A stretch of 64,000 nt of DNA, from NCBI RefSeq assembly GCF_000292345.1, contig NZ_ALOU01000093.1, positions 1 through 64,000 of the forward strand, read 5' to 3'. The notes beneath the pieces were generated by a model, which did no database searches, was not told the origin of the DNA, and saw nothing but the letters and a program-made list of their open reading frames with translations. Shown here piece by piece: positions 52,950 to 63,559 of the stretch. The stretch is from Cupriavidus sp. BIS7 (GTDB lineage: Bacteria > Pseudomonadota > Gammaproteobacteria > Burkholderiales > Burkholderiaceae). Both the position numbers and the translations under genes were made by a program. Numbering within the stretch: the stretch's first letter is position 1; the number at the start of each line of letters is the position of its first letter.

Positions 52950-55430
52950 CTATGCCAGCTTAACGAACAGAATCGAGATCTGGGCGCCAACGATCTCTGT
53001 GCCGTTCATGCGATTGCGCAGTTCGATGCGCGCGCCATGTTCGTCAATGATCTTTTTCACCATCGCCAGCCCGAGACCCGTTCCCTTGGCTTTCGTGGTC
53101 ACATACGGTTCGAACGCGCGGCTGAGAATCCGTGGTGCGAATCCGGGACCATTGTCCGTTATGGACAGCTTGACGGCTTGCCGGTCTTCGCCGGCAGAAT
53201 CTTTGTATTCTACAGTCTCGGTGTGCAGAGTGATATGGGGCGCCGCCCTACCCGCCGCCACGTTCTCTGCCACCGCATCCTGCGCATTTTGCAACAGGTT
53301 GTGAATCACTTGCCGGAGCTGCGTCGGATCGCCCTTGATTTCAGGCATTTCCGGGCTTAGCGTCGGATGAATCACCGGATGCTCGTGCACGGCGGGATCG
53401 TCGATGCCGTACAGGTGCAAGACTTCCGACACAAGGCTGTTCAGCGGCAGCGACTGCACCACCGCCGGCGGCGTACGTGCGTAATCGCGGAAGTCGTCCA
53501 CCATGCGTTTCATGGCCGCCACCTGGTTTACGATCGTCGCGGCGCCGCGCTTTAGCACTTCGGCGTCCGTGGTCTCCAGTTTTGGCGACAGCTTCATTTG
53601 CAGGCGCTCCGCCGATAGCTGGATCGGCGTCAGCGGATTCTTGATCTCATGGGCAAGGCGGCGCGCCACTTCGCCCCACGCCACCGAACGCTGGGCCGAG
53701 ATCACGTCGGAAATATCGTCGAACACCACCACGTAGCCGGGCTCGTCGTGGCTGCCGCCCGGCAGATGGGCGCCACGCACCAGCAGCGTGAGCGGCTGCT
53801 CCTCATCGCCCTGGGGCAGTTCGATCTGCTTCTGCCAATGCTGCGCGCCGCCCAGGACCTCGCTGGTGGTCTGCTCGGAAAATGCCTGTCGCACGATCTC
53901 GGCGAACCCGCCCATGCCCGGAATCTGCTCAACCGGGTGGCCCAGCACGCCGCTGAGCGGCTGGCGGAAGATGCGCTCGGCACCGGGGTTTGCCGTGATC
54001 AGCACAAAGCTGCGGTCGAATACCAGAACGCCAGCGGTCAGGTTCTGCAGCACGCTTTCCAGGTACGCCTTCGATTGCTCCAGCGCGCTACGGTTCTCTT
54101 CCACGGCGATACGCGCTTCGGCAAGCTGCCGGGTCATCTGGTTGAACTGCTGCGTCAGCATGCCCAGTTCGTCACGGCTCTTGAGTTCGCGTTTGGGCGA
54201 GAGGTCGCCTTCCGCCACCTCCTTCGTCCCCTGCAGCAGCATCAGCAGCGGGCGTGCAAGCTGCCCGCCGAGCAACAGCGCCAGCATCACGGCGATGAAC
54301 ACCGCCAGGAACAGCGTCAGCGTCAGCGTGCCGATATACATCTTGCGCAGGCCCGTGCGGCCCAGCGCTTTTTCCTGGTACTCCTGGTACGCGCGCTGGA
54401 CTTCGTCGGCATTGCGTGCCAGCACGCCGGGTACGGGGTGCAGGACCTGCAGATAGCGCTCTTCGCGCACGGTGTCGCCCACCAGCCCGAAGCCTGCCGC
54501 CGGCGCGTCCTCGGGGCGGCGTTCGACGGAAAGGCCGGAGCCGGCCCAGCGGCTGTCGGACGTGCCGATGCCGAATCGTGGCGAACGTTGCGTGCGAGCC
54601 GCCGCCGCCACTGCCGCGCTCGCGGCAGCTTGTGCCTGATCGTCGGCGTTCGCCGTGCTTGGCCCCGGTCCCAGCGGGATGATCACGCGAATGCGGTAGA
54701 GATGGTTGCTGTCGACATTGACGGGCGGCTTGTCGCTCGTCGATGGATCGGTGCCGCCTTCCACGGCCGCGTATCCGCCGGCCATGCGCGCCTGTTCGGC
54801 CAGCACGCCGGAAGGCAGGTCAGGCACCAGCGACGCATAGCTGCTCGATGCGGTTGCCAGAACGCGGCCGCTGCCGGTGAAGATGGCCGCTTCCTGGACG
54901 CCGTACTGTTCGCGCAGGCGGTTCAGTTGCAGCGATGTCGCCATGCCGCTCGCCCCGGTCAACTGATCGGCCATCAGGCGTGCCTTGCCCTGCAGGTCCG
55001 CCAGCTGGCTGTCGATGGTGGAGCGGCCAAGATTGAGGCCGGCCTCGAGCGCGGTTTCCACGCGCACGTCGAACCACGACTCAATGCTGCGCGATACGAA
55101 CTGCAGCGACACCAGATAGATCAGCACGCCGGGCAGCACGCCTACCACGCCGAAGAACACGGCCAGCTTGGTCATCAGGCGCGTGCCGAACTTGCCGCGC
55201 CGATAGCGGACGCCCAGCGTCAGCGCCAGCGCACCCACCGTCAGCACCAGCAGGACGCCAACAACCAGGTTGACCTTGAAAAGCAGAGTGAAATAGCGGT
55301 CGAAGAACTCGGTATTGGCCGAGGCGCCAGCCAGCAATCCCACCAGCACGATCGCCAGAAAAACGATGATGCCGACCACGACGCGATAGAGCATGCGCCG
55401 GAATCTGCTGTCCCACGGATTGCCGTTCAT
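52950..55430 (-). CDS. ntrY: NtrY-like sensor histidine kinase
   Basis: An 826-residue membrane kinase. Helices lie at about 15-35, 45-72 and 85-107, then a periplasmic region with an Ala-rich insert, another helix (about 350-372), HAMP (ARPLLMLLQGTKEVAEGDL), PAS (about 440-540), the H-box RLAHEIKNPLTPIQLSAERL, N-box QVIHNLLQNAQDA and G-boxes DNGPGF and GTGLGLAMVKKI. NtrY senses redox or nitrogen state in relatives. The start overlaps the DUF4390 stop as ATGA. Confidence 0.93.
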   Translation of the reverse strand: MNGNPWDSRFRRMLYRVVVGIIVFLAIVLVGLLAGASANTEFFDRYFTLLFKVNLVVGVLLVLTVGALALTLGVRYRRGKFGTRLMTKLAVFFGVVGVLPGVLIYLVSLQFVSRSIESWFDVRVETALEAGLNLGRSTIDSQLADLQGKARLMADQLTGASGMATSLQLNRLREQYGVQEAAIFTGSGRVLATASSSYASLVPDLPSGVLAEQARMAGGYAAVEGGTDPSTSDKPPVNVDSNHLYRIRVIIPLGPGPSTANADDQAQAAASAAVAAAARTQRSPRFGIGTSDSRWAGSGLSVERRPEDAPAAGFGLVGDTVREERYLQVLHPVPGVLARNADEVQRAYQEYQEKALGRTGLRKMYIGTLTLTLFLAVFIAVMLALLLGGQLARPLLMLLQGTKEVAEGDLSPKRELKSRDELGMLTQQFNQMTRQLAEARIAVEENRSALEQSKAYLESVLQNLTAGVLVFDRSFVLITANPGAERIFRQPLSGVLGHPVEQIPGMGGFAEIVRQAFSEQTTSEVLGGAQHWQKQIELPQGDEEQPLTLLVRGAHLPGGSHDEPGYVVVFDDISDVISAQRSVAWGEVARRLAHEIKNPLTPIQLSAERLQMKLSPKLETTDAEVLKRGAATIVNQVAAMKRMVDDFRDYARTPPAVVQSLPLNSLVSEVLHLYGIDDPAVHEHPVIHPTLSPEMPEIKGDPTQLRQVIHNLLQNAQDAVAENVAAGRAAPHITLHTETVEYKDSAGEDRQAVKLSITDNGPGFAPRILSRAFEPYVTTKAKGTGLGLAMVKKIIDEHGARIELRNRMNGTEIVGAQISILFVKLA

Positions 55431-56260
55431 GGCTGGCTGACCGGTTGGACCAGTTGGTTCGGCGAAAGCACGTTGGAGACCGTCTGCGAGAACGGTGCGC
55501 GTGCGTCGGCGGCCGATGACGAAGCGGCCGATGGCGTTGAGCCAGGCATGGCCGGCGGTGCGGGCGGCGCGACGGGCGGCGGTGCCACCGGCGCCGGTGG
55601 CGGCTGCGGCGCGTCGAGATTGGTCGGCACCGTGTAGTTGAAGCGCCGCCACTCCGACGACAGGTTCCATTCACGCGTATTGACCGCGTTGATCTGGAAC
55701 GGCTTCGGCAACTGGGAAAGATCCAGGCGCATGCGTGTTTCGGCGTGGTAGGTCTCGCCGGGCTTGACCTGGTTGCGCTCGAATACGCGCCATCCACGTA
55801 CCTGCTGAATGAACTGCAGCGCGCTCTTGAGGCGGTTGAACGGCAGTTGCAGGCCGCCGGTCGACACGCGGTACTGTCGCGTCAGCGGCTGATAGGAAAT
55901 GCGCACCATGCGCGACGTATTGACCGGCTTTTCATCGAACCAGTACCAGCGCGAACGCGTGAGCTGGAAGTCGACGACGAAATAGAGCGAGATGCCCTTG
56001 TGCAGGGCGTCTTCGAGCGCCGCAGGCAATTCGAAATCGAACGAAGCGGCCAGGTCGAAGCCGCCATCCTGGTATTCGATGCGCGCTTCGGTGGTCTCGA
56101 TCAACTGGGCCGATGCCTGCGGGGCATGCACCAGCAACATCAGCAGCAGCAACGCAGCCGCACACCATGCGCGCAGTCCGCTGGCCAGCGGACCCACCGG
56201 GCATCCGCACACCGCGTGACCGGGAATACGTAGGTCGAACAAGCGCGGCGTGCTCAGCAT
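55427..56260 (-). CDS. DUF4390 exported protein
   Basis: A 277-residue protein with an N-terminal signal segment (LLLLMLLVHAPQASAQ, cut near residue 52), so probably periplasmic. The central DUF4390 region (about 55-215) is strand-rich (WYWFDEKPVNTSRMVRISYQ). A proline-rich tail (APVAPPPVAPPAPPAMPG) ends it. In this group it is usually between rsmB and ntrY, as here, nine bases after the rsmB stop and overlapping ntrY by four bases, so it may feed a periplasmic signal to NtrY; this is inference. Confidence 0.85.
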   Translation of the reverse strand: MLSTPRLFDLRIPGHAVCGCPVGPLASGLRAWCAAALLLLMLLVHAPQASAQLIETTEARIEYQDGGFDLAASFDFELPAALEDALHKGISLYFVVDFQLTRSRWYWFDEKPVNTSRMVRISYQPLTRQYRVSTGGLQLPFNRLKSALQFIQQVRGWRVFERNQVKPGETYHAETRMRLDLSQLPKPFQINAVNTREWNLSSEWRRFNYTVPTNLDAPQPPPAPVAPPPVAPPAPPAMPGSTPSAASSSAADARAPFSQTVSNVLSPNQLVQPVSQP

Positions 56261-56269
56261 CGGTGGAAT

Positions 56270-57643
56270 TCAGGCGCGTTTCTGGAAGCGGGCGTAGTAG
56301 AAGCCATCGTGATCCGATGGCAGGCTTGCCTTGCCGGCGATATCGCTGCCGGCCGTCTCAGGCGCCTTCGTACCGGGCAGGAGTTGGCCCGGCGCCTGCA
56401 ATCGTATCGCATCTGGAAGCTGCGCACCAAACCAGAGCGCCTGCTCTTCTCCCTCCGTTGGGAAAATAGAACAGGTCACATAGACCAGAATGCCGCCCGG
56501 CTTCAGTAGCGGCCACAACTGCGAGACGATGCGACGCTGCTCATTGACAAGCTTCCCAATATCCGATTCGCGCCGCAGCCAGCGGATATCGGGATGGCGC
56601 CGGACGATGCCCGATGCCGAGCACGGCACGTCGGCCAGGATGCGGTCGAACTGCTGTCCGTCCCACCAGTCCTTCGGACGGCTGGCGTCGCCAACGATCA
56701 CTTCGGCCTGCTGGCCCAGGCGGGCCAGGTTGTCATGAATGCGCGCTGCGCGTTGCGCATCGCTTTCCACCGCCGTGACGTGGATATCGGCCAGTTCAAG
56801 CAGATGGCCGGTCTTGCCGCCTGGGGCCGCGCAAGCGTCGAGCACGCGCATGCCGTCGGACACTTCGCACAGCGGTGCGGCAAGCTGCGCGCCGGCATCC
56901 TGCACGGAAACGTCGCCTGCCGCGAAGCCCGGAACCTGCGATACCGGAAATGCCCGAACCAGACGCACAGCCTGGGCGCCAACGGCCGTGCCGGCCATGC
57001 CCTCGTTCGCCAACTGCTTGAGATACTGCTCGACCGACACGCGCTTCGTGTTGACACGCAGCGTCATCGGCGGCCGTGCATTGACGCTTTCCGCCAGGGC
57101 GGTCCATTGATCGGGATAGGCCTGGCGCAGTTGCCGGAGCCACCATGCGGGCAGGTTCCAGCGCGCTTCATCGTCCTGGCCGATCGTAGCCATGAGCGAT
57201 TTTTGTTCGCGCAGGAAACGGCGCAGCACCGCGTTGACCAGACCGCGCGCATGGGCGGTCTTCGGTTCGGATGCAGCCGCGCTGACTGCCTGGTCGACAA
57301 CCGTAAACGCGGAATAGCCGCCGCGCCCCACCTTGCTTCCGTCGCCCTCGTCGCCTTCGAGCAGCAGTGCAAGCGCCACGGCAAGCAGTGAATCGACCAG
57401 CACGCCTGGCGGGCGCGTGACCAGTTGAGTCACCAGCGCACGCGTGGCACCGAACTGGCGCACGGTGCGATAGGCCAGGTCCTGGATGGCGCCGCGCGTG
57501 GCGGCATCGCGTACGCGGTCCAGGCGAAGTTGGGCCGAGGCGTCGTCGATGGCTTGCGGCAGGGCCGTGCCTTCGTGGACGCCGCGTACGGCTGCGGCGG
57601 CGCCGAGCATCTGGAAGGCAAGGGAATCTGGTGGCAGGCGCAT
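56270..57643 (-). CDS. rsmB: 16S rRNA (cytosine-967-C5)-methyltransferase
   Basis: A 457-residue methylase also called Sun. An N-terminal NusB-like RNA-binding domain (about 15-150) precedes the SAM-binding domain with VLDACAAPGGKTGHLLEL. The two cysteines of the m5C mechanism are in ILADVPCSASGIVRRHPDIRW (split at the PC motif) and VYVTCSIFPTEGE. It modifies C967 of 16S rRNA. The ATG at 57643 fits the family; an upstream in-frame extension has no support. A small insert with EGDEGDGSKVGRGG lies near 98-112. Confidence 0.93.
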   Translation of the reverse strand: MRLPPDSLAFQMLGAAAAVRGVHEGTALPQAIDDASAQLRLDRVRDAATRGAIQDLAYRTVRQFGATRALVTQLVTRPPGVLVDSLLAVALALLLEGDEGDGSKVGRGGYSAFTVVDQAVSAAASEPKTAHARGLVNAVLRRFLREQKSLMATIGQDDEARWNLPAWWLRQLRQAYPDQWTALAESVNARPPMTLRVNTKRVSVEQYLKQLANEGMAGTAVGAQAVRLVRAFPVSQVPGFAAGDVSVQDAGAQLAAPLCEVSDGMRVLDACAAPGGKTGHLLELADIHVTAVESDAQRAARIHDNLARLGQQAEVIVGDASRPKDWWDGQQFDRILADVPCSASGIVRRHPDIRWLRRESDIGKLVNEQRRIVSQLWPLLKPGGILVYVTCSIFPTEGEEQALWFGAQLPDAIRLQAPGQLLPGTKAPETAGSDIAGKASLPSDHDGFYYARFQKRA

Positions 57644-57788
57644 GGGTAATACTGGAAATCTGCAAAAAAAGCGGTGGTACGGGCCATCAGGCGCGCGCGG
57701 ATACAAAAAACCCGCCGGCTCCTGACGGAACACAGCGGGCAGTTTACCTGTTACCGCGCACGAGCCCCGGGAAACGTGGCGACGCTGG

Positions 57789-58649
57789 TCAGGCCGGGTA
57801 GGTGCCGGTCTGCGCCATATGCATCAGCCGTGCGATCCGTTCTTCCGTGGCGGGGTGGGTAGAGAACAGGTTCGCGATGCCTCCGCCCGAGAGCGGGTTC
57901 ATGATCATCATCTGCGCCGTGGCCGGGTGTTCCTCGGCGGCCTGGAACGGAATGCCCTGCGCGTAGCGGTGGATCTTGTCGAGCGCCGCGGCCAGGGCCT
58001 GCGGGTCGCCGCTGATTTCCGCGCCGCCGCGGTCGGCTTCGAATTCGCGTGCGCGTGAGATTGCCATCTGAATCAGCGATGCGGCCAGCGGCGCAAGGAT
58101 TGCCACCGCGATCGTCGCGATTGGATTCGAGCGGTTGCCGTTTTCGTCGCGCCCGCCAAAGAACATCGCCATATTGGCAAGCGCTGAAATGGCACCGGCC
58201 ATCGTTGCGGCGATGGTCGAGGTGAGGATGTCCCGATGCTTCACGTGCGCGAGTTCATGGGCCATCACGCCGCGCAGTTCGCGATCGGAAAGCACGCGCA
58301 GGATTCCGGTGGTGGCAGCGACCGCCGCGTGCTCCGGATTGCGGCCCGTGGCAAACGCATTCGGCGCATCTTCGTTGATCAGGTACACGCGCGGCATCGG
58401 CAGGCCGGCGCGCTGCGCAAGCTCCTTCACCGTGTTGTAGAACTGTGGCGCGGTGCTGGCATCCACTTCCTGCGCGTTGTACATGCGCAGGACCATCTTG
58501 TCCGAGAACCAGTATGAGAAGAAGTTCATGCCCACTGCCAGCAGCAGCGCGAGCATCATCCCGTTGCGTCCGCCGATCATGCCGCCGATGACGATGAACA
58601 GCGCCGTGATGGCGGCCATCAGCATGAAGGTCTTGACCCAGTTGAACAT
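57789..58649 (-). CDS. htpX: Membrane zinc protease HtpX
   Basis: A 286-residue M48 metalloprotease of the inner membrane. Two N-terminal helices (about 8-50) are followed by the zinc motif [13 protein letters not shown], then two more helices and the third ligand region [14 protein letters not shown]. HtpX degrades damaged membrane proteins with FtsH. Length matches the family. It lies between fmt and rsmB on the same strand. Confidence 0.96.
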   Translation of the reverse strand: MFNWVKTFMLMAAITALFIVIGGMIGGRNGMMLALLLAVGMNFFSYWFSDKMVLRMYNAQEVDASTAPQFYNTVKELAQRAGLPMPRVYLINEDAPNAFATGRNPEHAAVAATTGILRVLSDRELRGVMAHELAHVKHRDILTSTIAATMAGAISALANMAMFFGGRDENGNRSNPIATIAVAILAPLAASLIQMAISRAREFEADRGGAEISGDPQALAAALDKIHRYAQGIPFQAAEEHPATAQMMIMNPLSGGGIANLFSTHPATEERIARLMHMAQTGTYPA

Positions 58650-58753
58650 GGCTTGATCTCCAGATCGTCAGTCGCGATGACGGTTAGATAGGGCGCGGGC
58701 CGCGGAAATTCAATGTCGAAGACAGGGTTTTACGATTGCAAGGATGTTTCGCG

Positions 58754-59773
58754 TCACTTGGCGGGGGCTTGGCCGGCCACGCCCGACACCACGCAGCGCG
58801 TGCCCGGCGGCAGCGGCATCGCCTGCAGGAACTGCTGCGCAGGTTGGCGCTTGCCGCCCGGTTTCTGGAGTTCAGTGACCTGCAGCGCGCTGCCATTGCC
58901 GCAGGCGATGATTACCCCGGCGGCATCGGCAGCCAGAACGGTGCCCGGCGGATGCGGCAGGCTGGTTGCCGCGTCCAGCGGCAGTGCCTGCCAGCACTTG
59001 ATGACGGTTTCGCCCACCTGCACCGTGGCGCCCGGGAACGGATTGAACGCGCGTACCTGATTGGCCAGTTCGGCGGCGGGCCGCATCAGATCGAGCGGGG
59101 CTTCATCCTTGGCGATTTTTTCCGCGTAGGTCACGCCGTCCTCGGGCTGCGGCGTGGCCACCAGTGGCTGGCCGGCGGCAAGCTGGCGCAGCGCGTCGAC
59201 GATCATGCGGCCGCCGAGTGTTGCGAGCGTGTCGTGCAGCGAGCCCGTGGTGTCCTGCGGGCCAATCGGCGTCGCTTCGCGCGAGAGCATCGCGCCGGTG
59301 TCGAGGCCTTCGTCCATCTGCATCAGCGTGATGCCGGTCTCGGCGTCACCCGCCTCGATTGCGCGATGGATAGGCGCCGCGCCGCGCCAGCGCGGCAATA
59401 GCGAGGCATGGATGTTCAGACAGCCGTATCGCGGCAGGTTCAGGACCTCGGCCGGCAGGATCAGGCCATAGGCGGCCACCACCATCACATCGGGCGCGAT
59501 CTCGGCGAGCGCATCAACCGCCGCGTTGGCTTCCTCGGGATACTTGCCCTGGCGGCGCAGCGACCGCGGTTGCAAAACGGGTCCCAGGCTGGATTCGATG
59601 GCGAACTGCTTGACCGGGCTGGCCTGCAACTGCATGCCGCGGCCGGCGGGCCGGTCAGGCTGGGTCAGGACGGCGACGACCGGAAATCCGGCAGCGTGGA
59701 TGGCCTCAAGGGCAACGCGCGCAAACTCGGGCGTGCCGGCAAAGGCAACGCGCAGTGGCTGGGCTTGAGTCAT
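58754..59773 (-). CDS. fmt: Methionyl-tRNA formyltransferase
   Basis: A 339-residue enzyme that formylates initiator Met-tRNA. The N-terminal domain begins [17 protein letters not shown]; the active-site motif is [21 protein letters not shown] (asparagine, histidine, then the SLLP signature), with the catalytic aspartate in [11 protein letters not shown]. The C-terminal tRNA domain starts near 215. It follows def, the deformylase that reverses the mark on new proteins. Confidence 0.96.
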   Translation of the reverse strand: MTQAQPLRVAFAGTPEFARVALEAIHAAGFPVVAVLTQPDRPAGRGMQLQASPVKQFAIESSLGPVLQPRSLRRQGKYPEEANAAVDALAEIAPDVMVVAAYGLILPAEVLNLPRYGCLNIHASLLPRWRGAAPIHRAIEAGDAETGITLMQMDEGLDTGAMLSREATPIGPQDTTGSLHDTLATLGGRMIVDALRQLAAGQPLVATPQPEDGVTYAEKIAKDEAPLDLMRPAAELANQVRAFNPFPGATVQVGETVIKCWQALPLDAATSLPHPPGTVLAADAAGVIIACGNGSALQVTELQKPGGKRQPAQQFLQAMPLPPGTRCVVSGVAGQAPAK

Positions 59774-59926
59774 GGCGATTTTCCGCGATGGAAACGACAC
59801 CGGCCGCATAGCGGCCGGTGCGTAAGTGTTCTCTGGAAGGTGTAACGATAGCAGACGCGCGTCCGCGCAGCGCTTACCGTTACATCCTTTAGAAACCGTT
59901 TCAGAATCGTTCTGAGACGATTTCCT

Positions 59927-60433
59927 TTACATGCGCGAGCGTACGCGCTTTTGCAGCTTGCTCTTGATGCGGTTGACCTTGAGCGGCGACAGGTATTCGA
60001 CGAAAACCTTGCCGTTCAGGTGGTCGATCTCGTGCTGTATACATACAGCGAGCAGATCGTCGGCATCGATCTCGAACGTCTCGCCCTTTTCGTTGAGCGC
60101 GCGCACCTTGACGCGGTCCGGACGCTCCACGCGGTCATAGACCTCGGGCACCGACAGGCAGCCCTCTTCCCACACCTTGCGGTTGTCGCTGGCCCACGTG
60201 ATCTCGGGGTTGATGAACACCATCAGCCCGTTGCGGTCCTCGGACACGTCGATCACGATCACGCGCTCGTGCACGTCCACCTGCGTCGCGGCCAGGCCAA
60301 TGCCGGGCGCTTCGTACATGGTTTCGGCCATGTCTTTCACGAGCTTGCGGATGCGGTCATCCACCACTTCCACAGGCTTGGCTACTTTGTGCAGGCGGGG
60401 ATCGGGGTAGGTGAGGATATCGAGTTTGGCCAT
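59927..60433 (-). CDS. def: Peptide deformylase
   Basis: A 168-residue metal-dependent deformylase. The three motifs are intact: [18 protein letters not shown] and HEIDHLNG, giving the Cys and two His metal ligands. It removes the formyl group from nascent proteins. It starts the minus-strand group def-fmt-htpX-rsmB-DUF4390-ntrY-ntrX and is divergent from the LysM gene. The ATG at 60433 is preferred over an upstream TTG. Confidence 0.97.
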   Translation of the reverse strand: MAKLDILTYPDPRLHKVAKPVEVVDDRIRKLVKDMAETMYEAPGIGLAATQVDVHERVIVIDVSEDRNGLMVFINPEITWASDNRKVWEEGCLSVPEVYDRVERPDRVKVRALNEKGETFEIDADDLLAVCIQHEIDHLNGKVFVEYLSPLKVNRIKSKLQKRVRSRM

Positions 60434-60597
60434 GATGCTCACGCGCAACGCCGGGTGCTGTCCACTGCCCGGACGCCGTTGCGGCGGGCGGGGTTTCCAT
60501 GCAGAATCGGGGCGCTAGTACAAAAATTCAAGGCGCGCCGCAGCAGGCACGCTCTACCTAGGGTCAATCCGGTCGTTCTCCCGGCCGGTTCAGGAAA

Positions 60598-61773
60598 ATG
60601 CGCGATCTTACCAAAGAACAGGCGGCGTCGGGCCGCAGGCTGCACGCGTTCACCCTCGCCATGCTGAGTGTCGCCGGCATCACTGCCGGCGCGGCCATGG
60701 CAGTCCAGGCTGCCGACCTGAGCGTCTCGCCAGTCCAGCTTGCGCAGGCCGACCGCACCGCGCAGGAAGGTATTCCGGTTGCCGACCTGGCACCCAACGC
60801 GCCCGGCCAGTATACGGTGCGCACCGGAGATACGCTTTGGGGCATTTCCGGCCAGTACCTGCGCCAACCCTGGCGCTGGCCCCAGCTGTGGGGCATGAAC
60901 CGCCAGCAGGTCCACAATCCTCACCTGATTTATCCGGGCCAGGTTCTCTACCTGGTCCAGCGCGATGGCCGCGCCTACCTGTCGACAACCCCTCCGGGCG
61001 GCGCCAGTGGCGATATCCGCCTGTCGCCGCGTGTCCGCGGGAACGGGGGCGACGGTGAGGCGATCCTGAGCATCCCGGCCGGCGACATCGAGCCGTTCCT
61101 GGCCCGCCCGCTCGTGGTTGACCAGGGCACGGTGGATACGTCGGCCCGTATCGTGGCCTTGCCCGATGCCCGCGTGTATATGGGACGTGGCGATACGGGC
61201 TACGCGCGCGGCATTGCGCCGGCCGATGCGTCCATCGGCAGTGACTGGCAGGCGTTCCGCCCGGCCAAGCCCGTGTTCGATCCGATCAGCAACGGCGTGA
61301 TCGGCTTCGAGGCCCAGTATGAAGGCAGCGTACGCGTGACGCGCGGGCCGGAAGGCCCCAGCGCCGTGACCACGGTGCTGGCAACCCAGTCCCAGCAGGA
61401 AATGGGTCCCGGAACACTGCTGCTGCCGCAGCCGCCGCGCGAACTGATCCGCTACGTGCCACACGCGCCGGACAACGAAGTCGCGGGCCGCGTCGCGGCG
61501 GTCTACGGTGGTGTGCGATACGGCGGCGCAAAGCAGGTCGTTGTGCTCAATATCGGCGCGAATGCCGGGCTGGAGCCGGGCCACGTGCTGGCGTTGTCGC
61601 GCGATGGCGGAGTGGTGGCCGACCCAACGGACAGCAATCGCACGATCGAACTGCCTGAAGACCGCTATGGCCTCGCGTACGTTTATCGCGTGTTCCCGGG
61701 CGTCGCGTACGCGCTGGTGACGGACGCGACGAACGTGATGAAGGTTGGCGATATCGCCACCACGCCGCGCTGA
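60598..61773 (+). CDS. LysM-domain protein
   Basis: A 391-residue exported protein. A signal segment (about 20-40, ending near VQAAD) is followed by one LysM domain at about 64-120 (YTVRTGDTLWGISGQYL, then NPHLIYPGQVLYLV), which binds peptidoglycan. The rest is strand-rich with no known catalytic motif; GANAGLEPGHVLALSRDG suggests an SH3-like fold of the kind seen in cell-wall proteins. In this group it is usually just upstream of dprA, as here (41 bases). Confidence 0.88.
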   Translation: MRDLTKEQAASGRRLHAFTLAMLSVAGITAGAAMAVQAADLSVSPVQLAQADRTAQEGIPVADLAPNAPGQYTVRTGDTLWGISGQYLRQPWRWPQLWGMNRQQVHNPHLIYPGQVLYLVQRDGRAYLSTTPPGGASGDIRLSPRVRGNGGDGEAILSIPAGDIEPFLARPLVVDQGTVDTSARIVALPDARVYMGRGDTGYARGIAPADASIGSDWQAFRPAKPVFDPISNGVIGFEAQYEGSVRVTRGPEGPSAVTTVLATQSQQEMGPGTLLLPQPPRELIRYVPHAPDNEVAGRVAAVYGGVRYGGAKQVVVLNIGANAGLEPGHVLALSRDGGVVADPTDSNRTIELPEDRYGLAYVYRVFPGVAYALVTDATNVMKVGDIATTPR

Positions 61774-61814
61774 CAGCGGCGCGTGCCCCCTGGGCGTGCG
61801 CTGCATCGCTTCTG

Positions 61815-62957
61815 ATGACCGAATCGACCCGCGATCCTGCCGACGTAGCTGCCTGGCTACGTCTGACGGCGACGCCAGGCGTCAGTGCACAGTCCGGACG
61901 ACGGCTGCTGGCCGCATTCGGCTTGCCCCAGACCGTGCTTGCGCAGGACACCGCGCGCCTGCGCGAAGTCGTTGAGCCCGACGTGGCGCGTGCGTTGAGC
62001 GCGCCGCCGGACGCCGCCATGTCTTCGCTGATCGCGCGCACCGTGGCCTGGCTGGCGGAGCCGCATCATGCCGTGGTCACCATGGCAGACGCCGGGTACC
62101 CGGCGCAGCTGCTAGACCTCGCCGATCCTCCCCTGCTGCTCTATATCAACGGCAACCCCGGAAGGCTGTCGGGCCACGCGCTCGGGATCGTCGGTGCGCG
62201 CAAGGCAACGGCGCAAGGCGCGCGCGATGCCCGGGCCTTTGCATCGGCCTTTTCCCAGGCGGGCTTGACGGTCGTATCCGGCCTCGCACTCGGGATCGAC
62301 GCGGCGGCGCATGCCGGTGCGCTGGAGGGCCTGGGCGGTACCGTAGCCGTGGTCGGGACTGGCGTCGATATCGTCTACCCCGCCCGGCATCATGCGCTGG
62401 CTCACCAGATCGTGGATGCGGGCGGCGCCATCGTCAGCGAGTTCGCATTGGGTACGCCCGGGATTCCGAACCATTTTCCGCGCCGCAACCGCATCATTGC
62501 GGCACTGTCGCGCGGCGTGCTGGTCGTGGAGGCGGCGGAACGGTCCGGATCGCTGATTACCGCGCGGCTGGCGTCCGAGATAGGGCGGGAAGTCTTCGCG
62601 ATGCCGGGATCGATCCATGCGGAACTGGCGCGTGGCTGCCACAAGCTGATTCGCCAGGGGGCGAAGCTGGTTGAAACACCGGTCGACGTGCTCGAGGAAT
62701 TCGGCGATCTGGCGGCTATCGCGCAACTTCAACCATCCCGACCATCCGGGCCATCCGCGCAACGCGTGCCTTCGGGAGCATCCGCCGACGTGGCCGACGT
62801 GTTCGGTGCCGCCCTGGCCTATGATCCTGTCACGTTCGACGCATTGTGCGAGCGGTCGGGCCTCACGGCGGATGTTGCGGCGGCAGCGCTTCTGGAGCTG
62901 GAGCTGGGTGGTACCGTTGAGCGCGTGCCCGGCAACCGATACCGGCGTCTGGCATGA
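61815..62957 (+). CDS. dprA: DNA-processing protein DprA
   Basis: A 380-residue protein that loads RecA on incoming single-stranded DNA in natural transformation. The Rossmann-like core carries LGIVGARKATAQGARDARAF, then VVSGLALGIDAAAHAGAL, then NHFPRRNRIIAALSRGVLVV and a C-terminal winged helix (about 310-380, FDALCERSGLTADVAAAALLE split). An N-terminal SAM-like domain precedes it. Many non-competent bacteria also keep dprA. Confidence 0.95.
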   Translation: MTESTRDPADVAAWLRLTATPGVSAQSGRRLLAAFGLPQTVLAQDTARLREVVEPDVARALSAPPDAAMSSLIARTVAWLAEPHHAVVTMADAGYPAQLLDLADPPLLLYINGNPGRLSGHALGIVGARKATAQGARDARAFASAFSQAGLTVVSGLALGIDAAAHAGALEGLGGTVAVVGTGVDIVYPARHHALAHQIVDAGGAIVSEFALGTPGIPNHFPRRNRIIAALSRGVLVVEAAERSGSLITARLASEIGREVFAMPGSIHAELARGCHKLIRQGAKLVETPVDVLEEFGDLAAIAQLQPSRPSGPSAQRVPSGASADVADVFGAALAYDPVTFDALCERSGLTADVAAAALLELELGGTVERVPGNRYRRLA

Positions 62958-62993
62958 TCGACGGTATCGCAACCGTCTCATTTTTTGCGTGCA

Positions 62994-63383
62994 ATGACCG
63001 TTTACTTCCCCGAGCGAGACCCTGCAGCCCTGCGCCAGGCGCTGGCGGCAAGGCCGCGAGGCCGTCTGGTGGCCTGTCTGTGCGCCGACTGGTGTGGCAC
63101 CTGCAAGGGCTATCTGAGCGGGTTTGCCGCGCTGGCAGCGCGCTATCCGGACGATTGTTTTGTCTGGATCGATATCGAAACCCACTCGGACCGGCTGGGC
63201 GAGGACATCGATGTCGAAAATTTTCCTACTGTATTGATTCAGCCCATTGCCGGAGGCGCACCGCACTTTTATGGAACGGTGCTCCCCCACCTGGAAGTTC
63301 TGGACCGGATGCTGGCGCGCGGCAGCGCGATGCCTGCAACGGCATCGGAGATTCCTCAAGTGCTCGACTGGTTGCTTGAGTAG
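62994..63383 (+). CDS. Thioredoxin-family protein
   Basis: A 129-residue thioredoxin-fold protein with the redox motif CADWCGTCKGY (CGTC in place of thioredoxin CGPC) and the cis-proline in ENFPTVLIQP. No signal peptide, so it is cytosolic. The partner is unknown; CGTC gives a more oxidising centre than CGPC. The ATG at 62994 is preferred over a TTG nine bases upstream. It lies 36 bases after dprA. Confidence 0.88.
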   Translation: MTVYFPERDPAALRQALAARPRGRLVACLCADWCGTCKGYLSGFAALAARYPDDCFVWIDIETHSDRLGEDIDVENFPTVLIQPIAGGAPHFYGTVLPHLEVLDRMLARGSAMPATASEIPQVLDWLLE

Positions 63384-63559
63384 TGTGTCGGCCCGAGCTG
63401 CCGGACGTCGCGTATGCGCGATGCGTCGGCTTGCATGGCCGTCCGAACCGCGCTTATTATTGGCGCCTCAAAGCCCAGGCGGACTGTTTACATAGTTTGC
63501 CGTGAATTTCAAGAGGCGCGGACTGCTCATCAGGCAGTGGCGCCACAAGGACCCGTTGA